The translations under genes were made by a program, and so were the position numbers. This document shows positions 13,901-26,687 of a stretch of DNA of 64,000 nt, one piece after another (position 1 is the first letter of the stretch; each line of letters starts with the position of its first letter). The notes beneath the pieces were generated by a model. The model did no database searches, was not told where the DNA came from, and was given only the letters and a program-made list of their open reading frames with translations. The stretch covers positions 30,527,201-30,591,200 of the forward strand of contig OZ038422.1 in assembly GCA_964036155.1 (NCBI GenBank), written 5' to 3'. This DNA comes from Diploscapter coronatus. Its lineage: Eukaryota > Nematoda > Chromadorea > Rhabditida > Rhabditidae.

Positions 13901-16866
13901 AACGAAATTTATCTCCAGAAGAAGATGTTGTTTAAAATATTATATTTGTGACCAGAAAGATTCAGAGTGCTATGGATTATTTGAAAAGAAGATAAAAATT
14001 TATCATAGTTGAAAGAAATGTCTTCTCCCTGAAAATCTAAACTCGACTCATCTAATTTTTCAAGCTTGTATATCTATTCTGCCACTTATCTGTTCATTTT
14101 TCCATTTTTGCAATTGATGCTGCATAACTTTTATTTAATTTCTGCAAAATTGCACTAAAATGATATCAATCTTGCAAAAGACGCATTCGAGCTGAATATG
14201 TGAATCAGGATGTGAATTATTCCGTCCCCTACCTCGACTGAAACTACTATTTTTATCAAATGATGAGAGGAAAGGTGACGAATTCCGGGCCGCATGATAA
14301 ATATATCACGGAAGCAGGCAGGAAAAGCAGTTAGAATTTATCATTTCGTCTGAATGCTGGAAAAATGCGCAAATTTGATCTAATTTTAGAAAAATAGGTC
14401 CAAAATGATCATAATGCGGTGTAATGCGTAGCGCATATTTCGTAATCATTTTCCAGCTATTCAATGATTGAGTGGAAACCAATTATGTGACGCAATTATG
14501 CATCTGAGCATAAAACGATAATTGCGTTTAATTTAGCACGAAACATAAATTAGTGCTTCAAAGTCTGTTTCAAGGGAAATTTTTTGTAGGATGAAAAACT
14601 AATGCGCGTTTTCTTGGTAAATCTTGTAAGTCGTAAAATATCTACAAAATACGAAAATTTAATGGAATGGATTACGAAAACCTTGAAATTTTTATCTAAA
14701 ATTGGACCGCTATAATTTCTAAAGAGTCTAGCCAAACCAGCGAAATTTCAATGATCAATGAAAGAAATGAATTTTATCATACTCATGTTTACATCTTTTC
14801 TTCTTGATATCTTATTCCTAATAAATCACTTTATCAGATTATAGAAGCAAAAGATGAAGCTTCGATTTTCAGTCTACGAAAATTGTTATCTCCGAGAAAA
14901 ATTGTGAAGATTAGAAATTCCTAAATGGTTAGATAAATAATTCTCATAATTTCACTCAACAATCTCGAAAATTGCTAAAATTAAATGAAAACCTGTCATT
15001 TTCAGAAAAAAGTGAGAAATTTCATTGGATTTCGTGCTCTTCATTCATTAAAATAAATTCATTCATAAAAAATCTGAAACCTCGGAAAAAGTTGTTGTGA
15101 AACAGGAAGCAGGCAATTTGTGCGATTGCCTACAATTCCTTATGCACTGATTTCAAATTAACGCCAGGCCTTATGAATCGGATAATGAATTATTCTGATG
15201 ATTTTCACGAAGTATCTTTCAACATTGATCGAAAATGAAGATAATTTTGGTTTATAGAGTAATGGTGCAACTCGTTGTCAAAAATTGGGTTTCGATTTTT
15301 ATTGGACACTCAGGCCCAAGTAGCACTTCCGTCGGACGAACATAGGCTATAGGGGGTAAGTCGCACGAGCAAAATCCTAGGTATAACACCAGATTGCACT
15401 TTTGAAAATTTTGGCTAATTAAGGTCTGAAAGAAATTTTTTTAAGAAAATGTACGGGGTTAGGTCGCAAGGAATTTTCTACGATCGTCCTCTCTAGGTTT
15501 GTTGACAATTTAAATCAAGGTATTCTGCGTTTAGGAAAATTGTGCGCAGAATTTAGTTTCAAAATATCCTTAATTTGAATTCAATTTTTATTTTTGGGAA
15601 ATGACTTGCTACGTATACTCAGATTTGAAATGTGATAAAAATAGATAAGCCAAAATACAAAAATGAAGGAGTTATTATCAAATGGTCCTATGAAGTTAAA
15701 TGAGTGGAAAAGTGATTATTTTTGTTTTGAATCTAATACCTCACCGAAGCCAAATAAGTACATTTGCAGTGGAAAATATATTAATTTGGATACAAAAATT
15801 CTAATTTTTCACTGCCTATGATTAGGATATGAGAATTTGAAAGAGAATTGTCGCTTTGGAGACAGTCAATAACAAGGGGGTACATTTTGACTACAGGAAG
15901 CTTGAATTATTTGGGTTGGGAAATGAAAATTGAAGTTGAAAATGAAACGAATAGAGGTCAAAGCGCAGAGTACTGATCACTGAAATTTATGTACGATATT
16001 TGAAATAAAAATAACATGCTATGGATAATGTTCATTGTAAACTGGAAACTATAACATCAAGACTTCATAATTAATTTTTTTAGTGATAATAATCAATCCA
16101 TCGAAATTCTATCTTGTTCGGTCAAATGCAGCTTCTCATAAAATTTGCAGAAAGAGCAAATCATCATAAAAAATAAAAAATTTTCTAATCAACAGTTTTG
16201 TAGCAGGTGAAAATTGTCTCCAAATTACACCTGCCTTTAGAGTTCTAACGAATGTAATCGGAACTCTGGTAAATAAGCTCGAAACTCGAAATTTATTGAA
16301 TGAAACGATCGCCTTGACTGAATGTCGTACTTTTGAACTTCGCTAAATTTTGCTGTCGTCAAATGAAAATGTGAAATAAATCGACAGCTGATTGAATTAA
16401 TTCATTAAAAATTCGTGCGCAAATAGTTTCAGGGAAAAGTATTTGAAAAATAATAAATCGTATGAACAAACTCCATCTGAAAATAGACGAAATCTTAGAG
16501 AAAATCAACTTTAACGAAAAGGTACCCATAAAATCGTGAATAAAAAGGAGTGAGTCAGATCGGCTTAATGAGTCTTTCTTCCGATTTGATTCGACTTCAT
16601 TTCGAATTTAACCATCTGGCTCTAGTTAGACCGATTGAGATGAGACGAATCATTTCTGGCTCATGATTCGATGATTTTCGAAGATTTTAAGCATCGAAAA
16701 TCGCCTAACCTTTTCATAAATAAACAATCGTGAATTTTAAGAAAAGTCAGGCTGAATAATCGGAAACGAGGATTGCAACCAAATGTTTCGGAGGTGTAAA
16801 AATATTTGTAGATTAATAATCAAGTTTTTTTTTAAATATAAAACTATGAATACTCAACCTCAAAAC

Positions 16867-16991
16867 TTACCCGTGAGTATCGGAAGTTTTACTCCCGGGT
16901 GAATTTTTCTTCTTATTTTCGAAAAAAAATTACCCGCGGGTACACGCAATTACTCGTGAAAAAATTAGAAGCGAAAATTACTCGCGAATAA
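16867..16991. repeat. Cluster of five degenerate TTACCCGYGGGTA-like motifs
   Basis: Five related units lie within 125 bp: TTACCCGTGAGTA (16867-16879), TTACTCCCGGGTGA (16889-16902), TTACCCGCGGGTA (16930-16942, whose core TACCCGCGGGTA is a perfect palindrome), TTACTCGTGAA (16950-16960) and TTACTCGCGAATAA (16978-16991). GC-rich palindromes stand out in this AT-rich region. They could be a binding-site cluster or the remnant of a decayed repeat. Confidence 0.55.
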
Positions 16992-18590
16992 GTTTCGAGC
17001 TGAGCAGGATAAAATTCATTATATAATAAAATGATCTTCATGGTCACATCACATCAAAAGAATGTAACGACAAATTTACTCAGTATAAAATTTTCATCCC
17101 TACAAATTCACCAAATTTAAGTGATACTTACTTGAAGTGCATTTTATACCGTAAGCAAAGCTACAATGCTATCTGATCTTCAATTATTTTAACACCCGAG
17201 TACTACGCACTATAATTCCTCAGGAGACACCTCAATTTTTGTTTTTAGTGTAGAATTTCAAAAGTGTTGAAATTTTGATAGGCGGAATTATCAAAATACC
17301 AGTTTTATCGTTAAAAATGCTGAATGCGGGCGATTTTTGATCGAATTTTTGCGATGTTTTGATTTACTTCGGAACGAGTCGCGCGCACGTAAATTCACCC
17401 ATTTCACAATTCAAAGCGATCATTTTTACTTGGTTCTTTTGATTTTTAATAATGAAGATAATGAAATCGATAATATTCATCGTCACTAAATTCATACTCA
17501 TACAGATGGTCATGACAGTCAAATTTGTCGATCAGGTAGGAAAATCTACTTTATGAAATCTGACATGATTTTCCTTTTCAAATCGTAACAAATAAGAAAC
17601 TGCTGAGCTGAAACCCCTAGTGGCAACTTTTCAGAATATTTTTACAAGAACATTTCACGGCGAATTTCCCTTTATCTATTTTGATCAGAATGAAATTTGT
17701 TTAATTTCGAAATCTGAATAATGCTCAAAGATGTCATTATTGAAGCGGAATTTTCTCAAAAGTCACTAATAAGCGGGATTCCATCTCACTCCTAATTCCA
17801 TACTCTTTATCTGCGTTATATGGGTGTCATGAATTCTTGACAACGCATATGTGCTTTCTTATATTTTGGTTGTGAATTTTTCTTTCATCATAGCTTTCTA
17901 TTGCCGTATTCTAATTTAAGTACTGTCTAGAAATTTCATAATCGATCTTTCACATCAGGTGCAATGGCTTAATTTCTTCGTATTTGGAAAAAATGTACTA
18001 CGTCCAAAAATAATTGGCTAGTTAAGTGAAACGAGTCTACTCATAATTGCCTTTTATTTCGTAGGTGTCAGCTGCTTTTTCTGTTAATTTCAGCTGTTGG
18101 GTTCATTCCAAACCTCTCTTTTCTGAACGCGATTTTATTGGAGAGAAATCAAGAGTTAGCAATTTAGTTGTTGCTATTCAGTGGTGTGCGGAAATTTCTG
18201 TTCCGTTCCAAATCTCCGTTTCCAAAAATTTAAAGGTAATTTCCTCACACCATTGTTGCCATTTATTAGCAACAAAATGAATCCTTCTGAACGAAAACTC
18301 AAAATTCAGGAATAGAAATTAATCTTCGACGAAATAAAGCCCCCGCTAAAAATAATTTATTTGTCCCTGACTGTAGCTGCAAAAATTGTCCACATCGTTT
18401 TTACAATTTGTCATTCGAAAATCGAAATATGCGGGTTTTTGTAATAGTTTTAATTGGGAAGCAAACCGATAAGAACAGTTTTTTCTTCGTTATGCATTTT
18501 AGACGGACATTAAAAATAGTCTTCAATTTTGAGGCATACGAATTTAAAACCGTCTGGATTAATTGAAACGAATCGCTGAGAATACAATGT

Positions 18591-18790
18591 TCATGCAGAG
18601 ATAGCGCGGAAAAGAGTGACTGTTATGTAAAGAAGCCAGACGACGATAGAAAAATCCTCGACTAGTGCTGAAGGATAGGAGAGGAAACACGCTGGTCTAT
18701 TTCGACAGGAAAGTTCATAGAGATAGGAAAGGGGGCTGTCAGCAAAGGGGGCATTAGGGTCACGTGCAAAGCAGAGACACAAAGACGCAA
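18591..18790 (-). promoter_or_regulatory. AG-rich tract, possible minus-strand promoter
   Basis: The plus strand is AG-rich; read on the minus strand it is CT-rich and contains GCGTCTTTGTGTCTCTGC (18769-18786). It sits about 310 bp upstream of, and divergent from, the secreted Cys-rich gene at 19104. Inferred only; it may be the distal 5' end of a minus-strand transcript. Confidence 0.25.
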
Positions 18791-19103
18791 ATCGGGTAAA
18801 AATAGCGAAAAACTGAAACGAATATGTTTCGATTCTGTTGTTGTTTACAAAACTTCTGGAATCTAGAAGTTCGATGGAGTATTGTGGAATCGATTTACAG
18901 AATAGCGAAGTTTCGAAGATAAACTATTTTTAAAAAATTGCTGAAAGCTAAAGAATTGGGAAGTGAATGAAAAGTCTGTAGATAATAAATCTGAAAATAT
19001 TACTATTTTGCCATTTTTATTCTAGAAAACGAAAATTCGAATAATCGATTTTGTGTATTTGAAATCAATTCTTCCAAAACGAACAGTAGTGAAGTTTGGT
19101 GAA

Positions 19104-20482
19104 ATGTTGTTGTTAATGTGGTTTCTCTATTTCGATTTATCAATGGGAAAAGCAACGACCGAATTTTGTTCGGATAAATTTAATAAAGTACTCATTTAGA
19201 TGACAGACTCAGTTATAACCGTATTGCACGGCTCTCGCAAGGATGTCTACGTGCGTCAGTGCACTTGCTTGGAGATGGCGAATTGCTACGAGGAGGCTAA
19301 GTTGCAGGCCTACGATTGCATGCAGCCATGTTGGGATAAGGTTCCACCGGTTCGGAGAAATGATTATAAAAAAAATCAGAAATAAGTCCAAATTAAAATA
19401 GACCATTGTTTGAAGCCATGTACAAGACATTTCGATTGCAAATTCATTTTTATTTCGGATTAAATAATTTATGAAAATAATACTTTGAATTACTTCTAAA
19501 ATTATAATATTCTCCAGGTAACTAACCAGCCCGACCAACTTATGACATGTTTCGACGAGAAGAAAGCCTTCATCGACGAAATCATCGGCTGCTTCAAAGC
19601 GAACGTGAAAGGGTAAGTAAGCATTATCCGTATATGCGCAAAGAGAAAATAGGCTTATCGATAGGAATTACGCATTTCTATATCTAGACATAAAATTACT
19701 GTAGTTCTTATCCTGTAAGCGGGTCCACTTATCATAATCACCTAGACATCCCGACTCGTGCACTTCATGAAGATCAGCTTCATTTGAAACAAACCTAGGC
19801 AGACTTTTAGTCAATATAGAAAATTATATGGAACTAGATCCGCAACAAAAGTTTTGCGTAGCATTTGGTTAAAGGGGGTTTGCACACAAGTCCTGGCTAA
19901 ACATCTTGCTATATCTGGTGTTAAAGAGAAAACTTTAGCTGCCAACCAACCATAACGTCTCAACCAATGCTCGTCACTGACTACGATTACACGGAGATGA
20001 TTCGTCTCGTGGAGCAAACCGCTAAGCATCAAGTGGCCAAATTCATCTCGGCAATCGCCAGTGAACAAGTCAAAGTGCGTCATTTCAGCCATTTCTTTTC
20101 TCTATTCGTCAGGGTTTGCCTATTGCGAAATTCTCCTTTCTAATGATTCGAGTCTAGAACTTTCAGAAAAATCAAACATAATTATGAAATTGTCGGAAAC
20201 AAAGCTAGATTTTCAGAGAGTAATGAACTCTGCAGCAGAACTCGGACACTGCGTCAAAGAGTGTTTTATCGAGAAAAATCGTAACGGATTTTGCTTCGAT
20301 AAATTAGGGTGAATACTTCGAAATTTCCGAAGGAAAATGGTGAATAAGTGACTTTTAGGTGCGAGCCGAAAATAGACGATGCACGTGCGAAATCTGCAGT
20401 GCGAAGATGTGCGAAACAAGTGAAATGGAAGATGGAGGCACAGGGCCTCTGCAACTGTGCCAGCAAGGCCGGAATCAAGTAG
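19104..20482 (+). CDS. Secreted cysteine-rich protein, nematode-type
   Basis: Six exons: 19104-19187, 19242-19340, 19518-19612, 19939-20074, 20217-20308 and 20359-20482 (209 aa). The start at 19104 gives a hydrophobic leader (MLLLMWFLYFDLSMG), so the protein is probably secreted. Seen: many paired cysteines in the mature part (QCTCLEMANC, YDCMQPCW, MTCFDEKK, GHCVKECF, GLCNCASK), which suggests a disulfide-bonded helical domain, and no membrane segment. The donor AAA|GTACTC at 19187 removes an in-frame TAG at 19197-19199. The acceptor may instead be at 19259, which would drop six residues. I do not recognise the family with certainty; nematode secreted Cys-rich and chondroitin-proteoglycan-like proteins look broadly similar. 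Function unknown. Confidence 0.72.
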
Positions 20483-22658
20483 GGAATATGTTTACTGAAC
20501 TACGACAAATTAATCAGCGTGTTAGGATGTAGCATGATACCATCGATAAAATGTATATTGCTAACTAACAAACGGTTCTCTTCGTTGCTTTAAAGCAAAA
20601 AATGCCAACACAAAAATACAATTCGTCAATTATTTATCCGAAAAGTTTTAAGAGTTTTTTCCTAAAGATAATCCACGAAAGTTCGATGAAGCGTAACTAA
20701 ACTAACTGCTAAAGTATTTTAGAGTTAAAAATTTGTGGGTGGGTAATGAAGATTAATTAGACTAAAATAAGTATCATTTTTACAATAAAAATTTAGTCCA
20801 AAATTAGAATTGAAAACTTTCACGTTTATGTTTCAAAATTACGATCTTACTTCGCTTCAGAGCTAATGATATTTGGCATCATCATTCCCGCAATTTTTCT
20901 ACATTTTAGCTCCCTCGTATATCTATGTGACATTAATAATTCGATTTAATTTAGCTAATTAAGCACAGAAGTTAATCTCGATGAAATAATCAACTTAGCA
21001 ATTAATATTCGCAAAATAATTAAATTTGATATTTCAGCGGAATCGCTCATTACTGCGGAATGCTGAATTCGATGGGCCGATAGAAAGCGACGAAAATGAT
21101 GAAGAATAAAAAAACTCGTCGAATCTCGTTATTTTTAGCAGATCACATTACAGCCTTATAAAATTCCCTGTAATTTTCGTAAATCAATACATTCTCGCAT
21201 TTTTTCTTGAGATGTTTACATTTTGATCGATTACGTTTTTCGCATTTGTGACGCATTTATCAGCAGAATTTATGGGTTTCATTCGTCGATGATTAAAATG
21301 ACTTGTTGTGTAATTAGTTCGAGATTTGAATCGTTGGATCTGCAATTTTCATGTCTCAAATTACTAAAAATGTTCAATTTCGGCGAAAAACCGAATTTTT
21401 TCGTGTTGGAATGCGGGATTTCTTTGCATCTCACTTCATCTGAACCTATATTCGAGGTAGGCGTGGCTTGATTCAGTCCTCTCCAAGTCATTCGATCTAA
21501 TGGTTGGATGATAGCGATGTTGTTTTGTCATCTGTTTGTCTCTGCTACTTTTTGCCTCTCCAGCTCTTTCCAACTTTCTCCCCCTCTTCCTCTCTGTATT
21601 CTCTTATATTCTCCCTGTCTCTGCACTCTCTCGCACCGTCCGATTTCATCTCTATTCCACGTGCTATTTCGTTCGATGGGCGTGTCCAGTGGCTGACTAT
21701 TGATTGGCGAAAAATGCGGCAGAGATATCATAGACTGAAGAAATAGCGCGAGAAGTCGAGAGAAAAAGAAGCAAACAAAGATTAGACATGCCTTTGGGTG
21801 CTTCTCTGCGTCTCTGCCATGTGTGTGTGTTGAAAGCGACTCTCTCCACACTCTCCCCTCTGTCTGCCTCCGACATACTGTAGCTAGCCCCAGGTCCCTT
21901 CTTTCAGTTCTTCCCTCCTTTCCCCGTTTCGTCGTTTTCTTTCGCCCTCTTTCTAGTTCTCTATCTCTCACCCTTTTCCCTTCCTTTCAACCCTTACACA
22001 TCGCACACATTACCATCCGTTATCATCCCTAATTTTATGTTAATTTGTGGAAATTGTCGATCGATTTGTGCATCATCCGAAAGCTCTCGTTCTCCTCTAT
22101 CGAATGAATATGAAATTGCACGGTAACTTGATCATCTTTCACTAACATTCTATCGCGACCGTAAACCTCTAAAATGTACTAAAATTGAAAATTACCTTCA
22201 CTTCTCCCTATTTTGGATTAGATTAGATCAACTTATGTTGGAATTCTCCGTTTTCGACCGACAATAACACTTAGGCAACTAATCACGCGAGATTACTGAT
22301 ATTGTGCTCCACTGCGAATTCCTACGGTAGTCTCGGAAAAAGCCATTTGTATGCAAAATCGCATCTAATCAACTTATCACATATCTAAATTACGTCTCCA
22401 TTTGTCTCAAAGCTAAGGAATCTCTAATGAGAAAAAAAAAACTTAGTAATATCATTTTACTATTTTACCATACGTTGCGTAGCAATACTTGATTTGTACC
22501 ACGAACCATAGTAACTTTCTGTCATAGTATCGGCAATTGATGATCATTTCGATATTGTCAATATTGAATTTCGAAATATTACGGCATTTTAAAAGAGCTA
22601 TTTTCATAAACAGGCGTAGTGCGTGATCAGAACGGGTCGTCTTCATCAGCTTCCGCCG
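20483..22658 (+). promoter_or_regulatory. Intergenic region with CT-rich promoter-like tract
   Basis: From 20483 to about 21480 I see only AT-rich sequence. From about 21490 to 22020 the plus strand is strongly pyrimidine-rich, with TCTCTGCGTCTCTGCC near 21803-21818 and a short GT repeat near 21820. Known, from memory: CTGCGTCTC elements recur in Caenorhabditis promoters. Inferred to be the promoter of the ELM2/SANT gene that starts at 22659. The short frames here are composition artefacts. Confidence 0.45.
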
Positions 22659-25600
22659 ATGCTGCCTTGCACTTCTTCGACACCCACCACGACGGGGTCT
22701 AAACAACCGAGGTACTTATTTTAAGAACATAATTCAAGAAAACAACGGAATTATGAGTATCGTGTCAGATTTTGCAGTATGATTCATATCGATAACATAT
22801 CAATGCGATAATAATAGTAATAGTGAATCTGAAAGCCTCAGAACATTGTAGCATGATAGATTAAGGAAGCAAGAATATACAACATACCATATTTCCTCTA
22901 ATTGAAGCCTCCTTCGGATTTCCAGATCCACTCATTTCCCAATGCTGATCATCTTAGAAAGTGATTTTATGCATTCTTTAGAGTATTTAGAGCATGTTGA
23001 CTTTTGAACCTCACTTCTACGATCATCCGATAAAGAGTTATGACGGTTTGAAAAAAGTTTAATTTTTTCAAAAATTAAGGGGTTGAAAAGTAGAAGCTTC
23101 GGGGTTTCTATTAGAGAAAATACGGTACTTCCTTATTCAAGTTCATTTTCAAGCTCCACGTGAAGAAGTATAAGATTTTCTAGTGATAGGCAGCATTGCA
23201 AATTATTTTCACATCTTTAGTGGTCCACCGCTCCCACTATCCCTGCGCAGTGCCACTACCTCTTCACCGCATCGAATACCTCCAATCTCAGGAATTTCTA
23301 AGTTATCACCGACACAATCGGCGACTGATCGGAATACTCCAATAAATTATGGTACTGCCAATGGAGGCCCGAACGGAACGAAGCAGGCAGAGGACATTAC
23401 GAAGGGAAGAGGTAAATCAATCAAAATAATAAACAGAAAAACTTCACTCTTTTAGATTCCACTTCTGAATCCGTGAAACTCAATGGAAAGCGAGACGCCT
23501 CAGTTCAGCCAGAGAAATGCTTGACAAACGGTTCTGCAAATAGTCAGAATCTACGACCGAATGGAATCCAAAAAAATTCACCACAAAACTCGAAACAACC
23601 ACAGAATCCTGGAAGCTCGATGGCGAATCAAGTCAAAACAGAAGAGCCTGATATCAAGCAGAACAGGAATGGCAACAATCCTCAAGAGAGTTCTGGCGCT
23701 GGTCAGGAAGGAACTTCAACATCAAGTCCAGTGGACAAAATTGTCGGCACCTCTGAACCATCGGTCTCGGAGAAAGTCGAGTTGTGGATGAGGCAGGAAT
23801 CATACACTGCAGGAATCTCGCAAGCCTATGAGGTACTCACAGAAGAAATGACAAGATCAAAATTTCTGGATTCTAGGAAAAGCAACCAACCACAAGCGCT
23901 TTGACAGCTCAGCAGCCACCCGAAGCGGGGAAGAAGAGACGAACTGTTACGAAAAGAGCACCTCCTACGGAAGAAACTGCATCTGGACCACCGAGGAAGA
24001 GCAATCGGTAAATTCGAAGAAGAGAAGGAAGAAGATTGAATAATTCTGGAATTTCTAGGAAGACTCGTGCTGGCGAAGAGGAAATTGTCGACAACTATGT
24101 TGGCAGTCAGATTCTGGCATCAAGTGAGTGACCAAAAAATAAAACATTTTGATAACCTCCAATTTACAGTTAAAACGAACAGATCTGTCATCAAACCTAA
24201 AAATAAACCTTTCAGGAAGGACAGTTAATCCACCTATTGGAGGCATTCGACAGCCATTCCTGTATCCATCGAGTTCGACGAAGGAGAAGGATAGGTTGCG
24301 GATTGACATGGTTGGACCGAAGACCAGAAGCAACATTCTCGAAATACCAGTGGAAGATTCATCGAAGAAGGAGAAGGGATACATCAAAGAGGTTCGCTCA
24401 CTAATCTAATAAATCATTGAGCTGCAAAAAAGCGATGAGTGTTCGAATCGTTTCTTCTTCATGCACCGAAAATCTTCATTAAGTTTCGCAATAAAGCAGC
24501 TAACAGTGAGTAAAATAATGGCGACGATTTTTTTCTTCTTCTTCTTCCCATTTTCGAGAGTAATTTTCATCCACATGCCGAGAAGCGAAAAAAGCACCAT
24601 GTGGAACGGTATTCATTCATGAGAGGAATTTTCTCGAGTGAAAAGGAACTATTCACGGTCAAAAAGAAATAAACTCAGACCTCGATTACCTAACTATCAG
24701 GAGTTTGCATTATAAGCTTTTCACATTTCGAGCTTTCTTTCTCACATCTGAAAACGGATATTTTCAGGAGAAACTTCCTACACTTCAATCGTTGAGTGCT
24801 GCCGCCGACGACGAGGATCGAGATGAGTTGGTCTGGAGAAAGGGTGATGGAGTCGACTGGAATGAGGTCAACAAAGCCTGGTATGCTGTTCAGCGACAAT
24901 CCAGGGGACAGATACCTCTTGATGCGGTGAGAGAATAATGATCTTTAGTCGTCGTTCATCATGCTTACTTTTCCAATTTCAGATGTTGCATAGGTTCATG
25001 ACGTGTGGATACAATGTGAAGCGATTGCTGAAGAACGTGGAAACTGAACGATGGGAGAATCTGCCTCAGCCATTTGAACGCTTCAACACGATGCAACAGC
25101 TTGAATTTGAACGAATGATTCGGAAGGAGAACGGCAAATTCCGCGAAGGAGAGAAGCACTTCCGATACATGCATGAGAAATTTGTAAGTTTTCCGAAATC
25201 ATTTTTAACATAAGAAAGAAACTAAAATCTTTAGTTGCGCAAATACTACCAAGGAGAGCTCGTCAACTATTATTATTCAACGAAGAAGAAGCGTTGCTTT
25301 CATCAAGTCTTTCAGCGATGCCAATGTCGAGAGGAGAGGTTGGATGATTAGTTCTTTTTTTTTTTTTAAATAATTTTAAAATTTTAGTTGCAATTTTCCG
25401 TCTTCGAGTGTGGCTCGATACGAATGTGCCATTTGTACAGAATATCTTTGGCCCGATTCGCCGATCACCGAACTCTGCGATGTTTGTAAACTCTATTACA
25501 GGTTAATTCATTCTTAAATTCAATTATGTCGCTTTTTAACCGTCTGAAATCAAGGACTGATAACGATCTCTGTGTGTAACTTTCCACATGAAATTTGTAA

Positions 25601-26687
25601 GAGACTTGTTGGGGAAGTTCATTCTCTCGTAAATTTAGACAGATTTTTCTTTAGATTTTACTTTGAAATATTTGATCACTTATTTTAGGATGACAAAGAA
25701 ATACCGAGAAAAGCCAGCAAGATTAATAGAAAACGACGAAGCGGTTGTGCTGAAATGGAAGAACATGGCAGAAACGAGCGGGACAGTGCCCAGCATCGAT
25801 GAGGTCCTGGCTCAAATTGAAGCTGACCGTGTCGATAATTTCATGTCGAAGAAACAGATCTACGAAGAAGTAAGAAAACCTTGCCTTTTCATTTGAAAAA
25901 AAAACTATTTTCAGTGCTCAAACATCATTGGACGATATCAGAAAGACGGGAGTGTGCCATCCAAACATCTGTTGAAGAAATACGAAGCCAAAGTCACACC
26001 AAGATGTTCGTTACTGCGACCATGGGGACATGACGCTCGATTGTACAAGACAAAACAGTATACGGAAGACGAGAAAATGGCATTCGTGACTGCGTTCAAG
26101 CACTGCAATTTGGATAAGAAGGAAGTCGTAAAGCTTATGAACAAGTCTGAAGAGGAAGTCGACGTTTTCTTGACTCGATTCGGGCAAATTCTCAACCTCA
26201 ACAAGGTGAGTAAATTTTATCTTTGCTCATTCCAACAATGCATTATACAGAAGAGCTCCGAAGTTTGCATGGTCCTCTAATTTGTTTTTTTGTTTACCTA
26301 CTTATGGATGCAGAGATTCGGTTGAAAACTTGCTCACTTAATGAGGTGGTTAAATCATTAAGTTTGGCAAGTTTCAACCATATCAGTTTACTACAAGTAG
26401 GCGAACAAGAAGAAATAAAATTGGAGGATAATAAAAAACTTTTCAGAGCCATTGTATGATTCTAAAAGAAATTGTATAAAATCGTTTATGAAATATCATC
26501 TCTTGTTTGAGAAGACGATAACTCGAAATTTCAGAAAGAAGACGGCACGACATCAAACGAAGACGATTCTCGGCCAACAACGCCAGTCGACGATAAACGT
26601 GCTCCTCAAATGAAGGAAGGAAAGGGAAAAACGAGTTATGAAGCCATGCCATCGACTAACAAACGACGGATGTCGATACAAACTTGA
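22659..26687 (+). CDS. ELM2-SANT-GATA corepressor, EGL-27/RERE/MTA-like
   Basis: Thirteen exons keep frame to 731 aa: 22659-22711, 23221-23411, 23456-23832, 23877-24007, 24059-24123, 24216-24391, 24768-24926, 24983-25183, 25235-25338, 25388-25501, 25689-25869, 25915-26205 and 26535-26687. Seen in order: a Ser/Thr/Asn-rich N-terminus (1-250); a divergent ELM2 region (about 275-385, VNPPIGGIRQPF then DRDELVWRKGDGVDW); a SANT-like segment (about 410-475, FERFNTMQQLEFERM, LVNYYYSTKKK); a shortened GATA-like finger (C-x2-C-x13-C-x2-C, YECAICTEYL then LCDVC); and a second SANT-like helical region (about 615-680, YTEDEKMAFVTAFKHC). Known: this order marks chromatin corepressors that recruit histone deacetylase. 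No BAH domain is seen. The start follows an acceptor-like CAG at 22628-22630 and is tentative. EGL-27 versus MTA orthology is not settled. Confidence 0.85.

Larger units (their letters stand above)
5680..19103. other. Large stretch without a supported gene (~13.4 kb)
   Basis: No open frame here is joined to others by good splice sites with protein-like composition. The stretch is AT-rich with scattered poly-A/T, for example an A run near 8020-8038. It also holds an 18-bp perfect palindrome at 6592-6609. It could be intergenic or the first intron and regulatory region of the minus-strand hAT-derived gene. Skewed tracts inside it are listed separately. Confidence 0.6.

Noticed and set aside
21528..21971. 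147-codon minus-strand frame rich in Arg/Glu
   Set aside because: Antisense of the CT-rich promoter block; its composition is explained by the skew.
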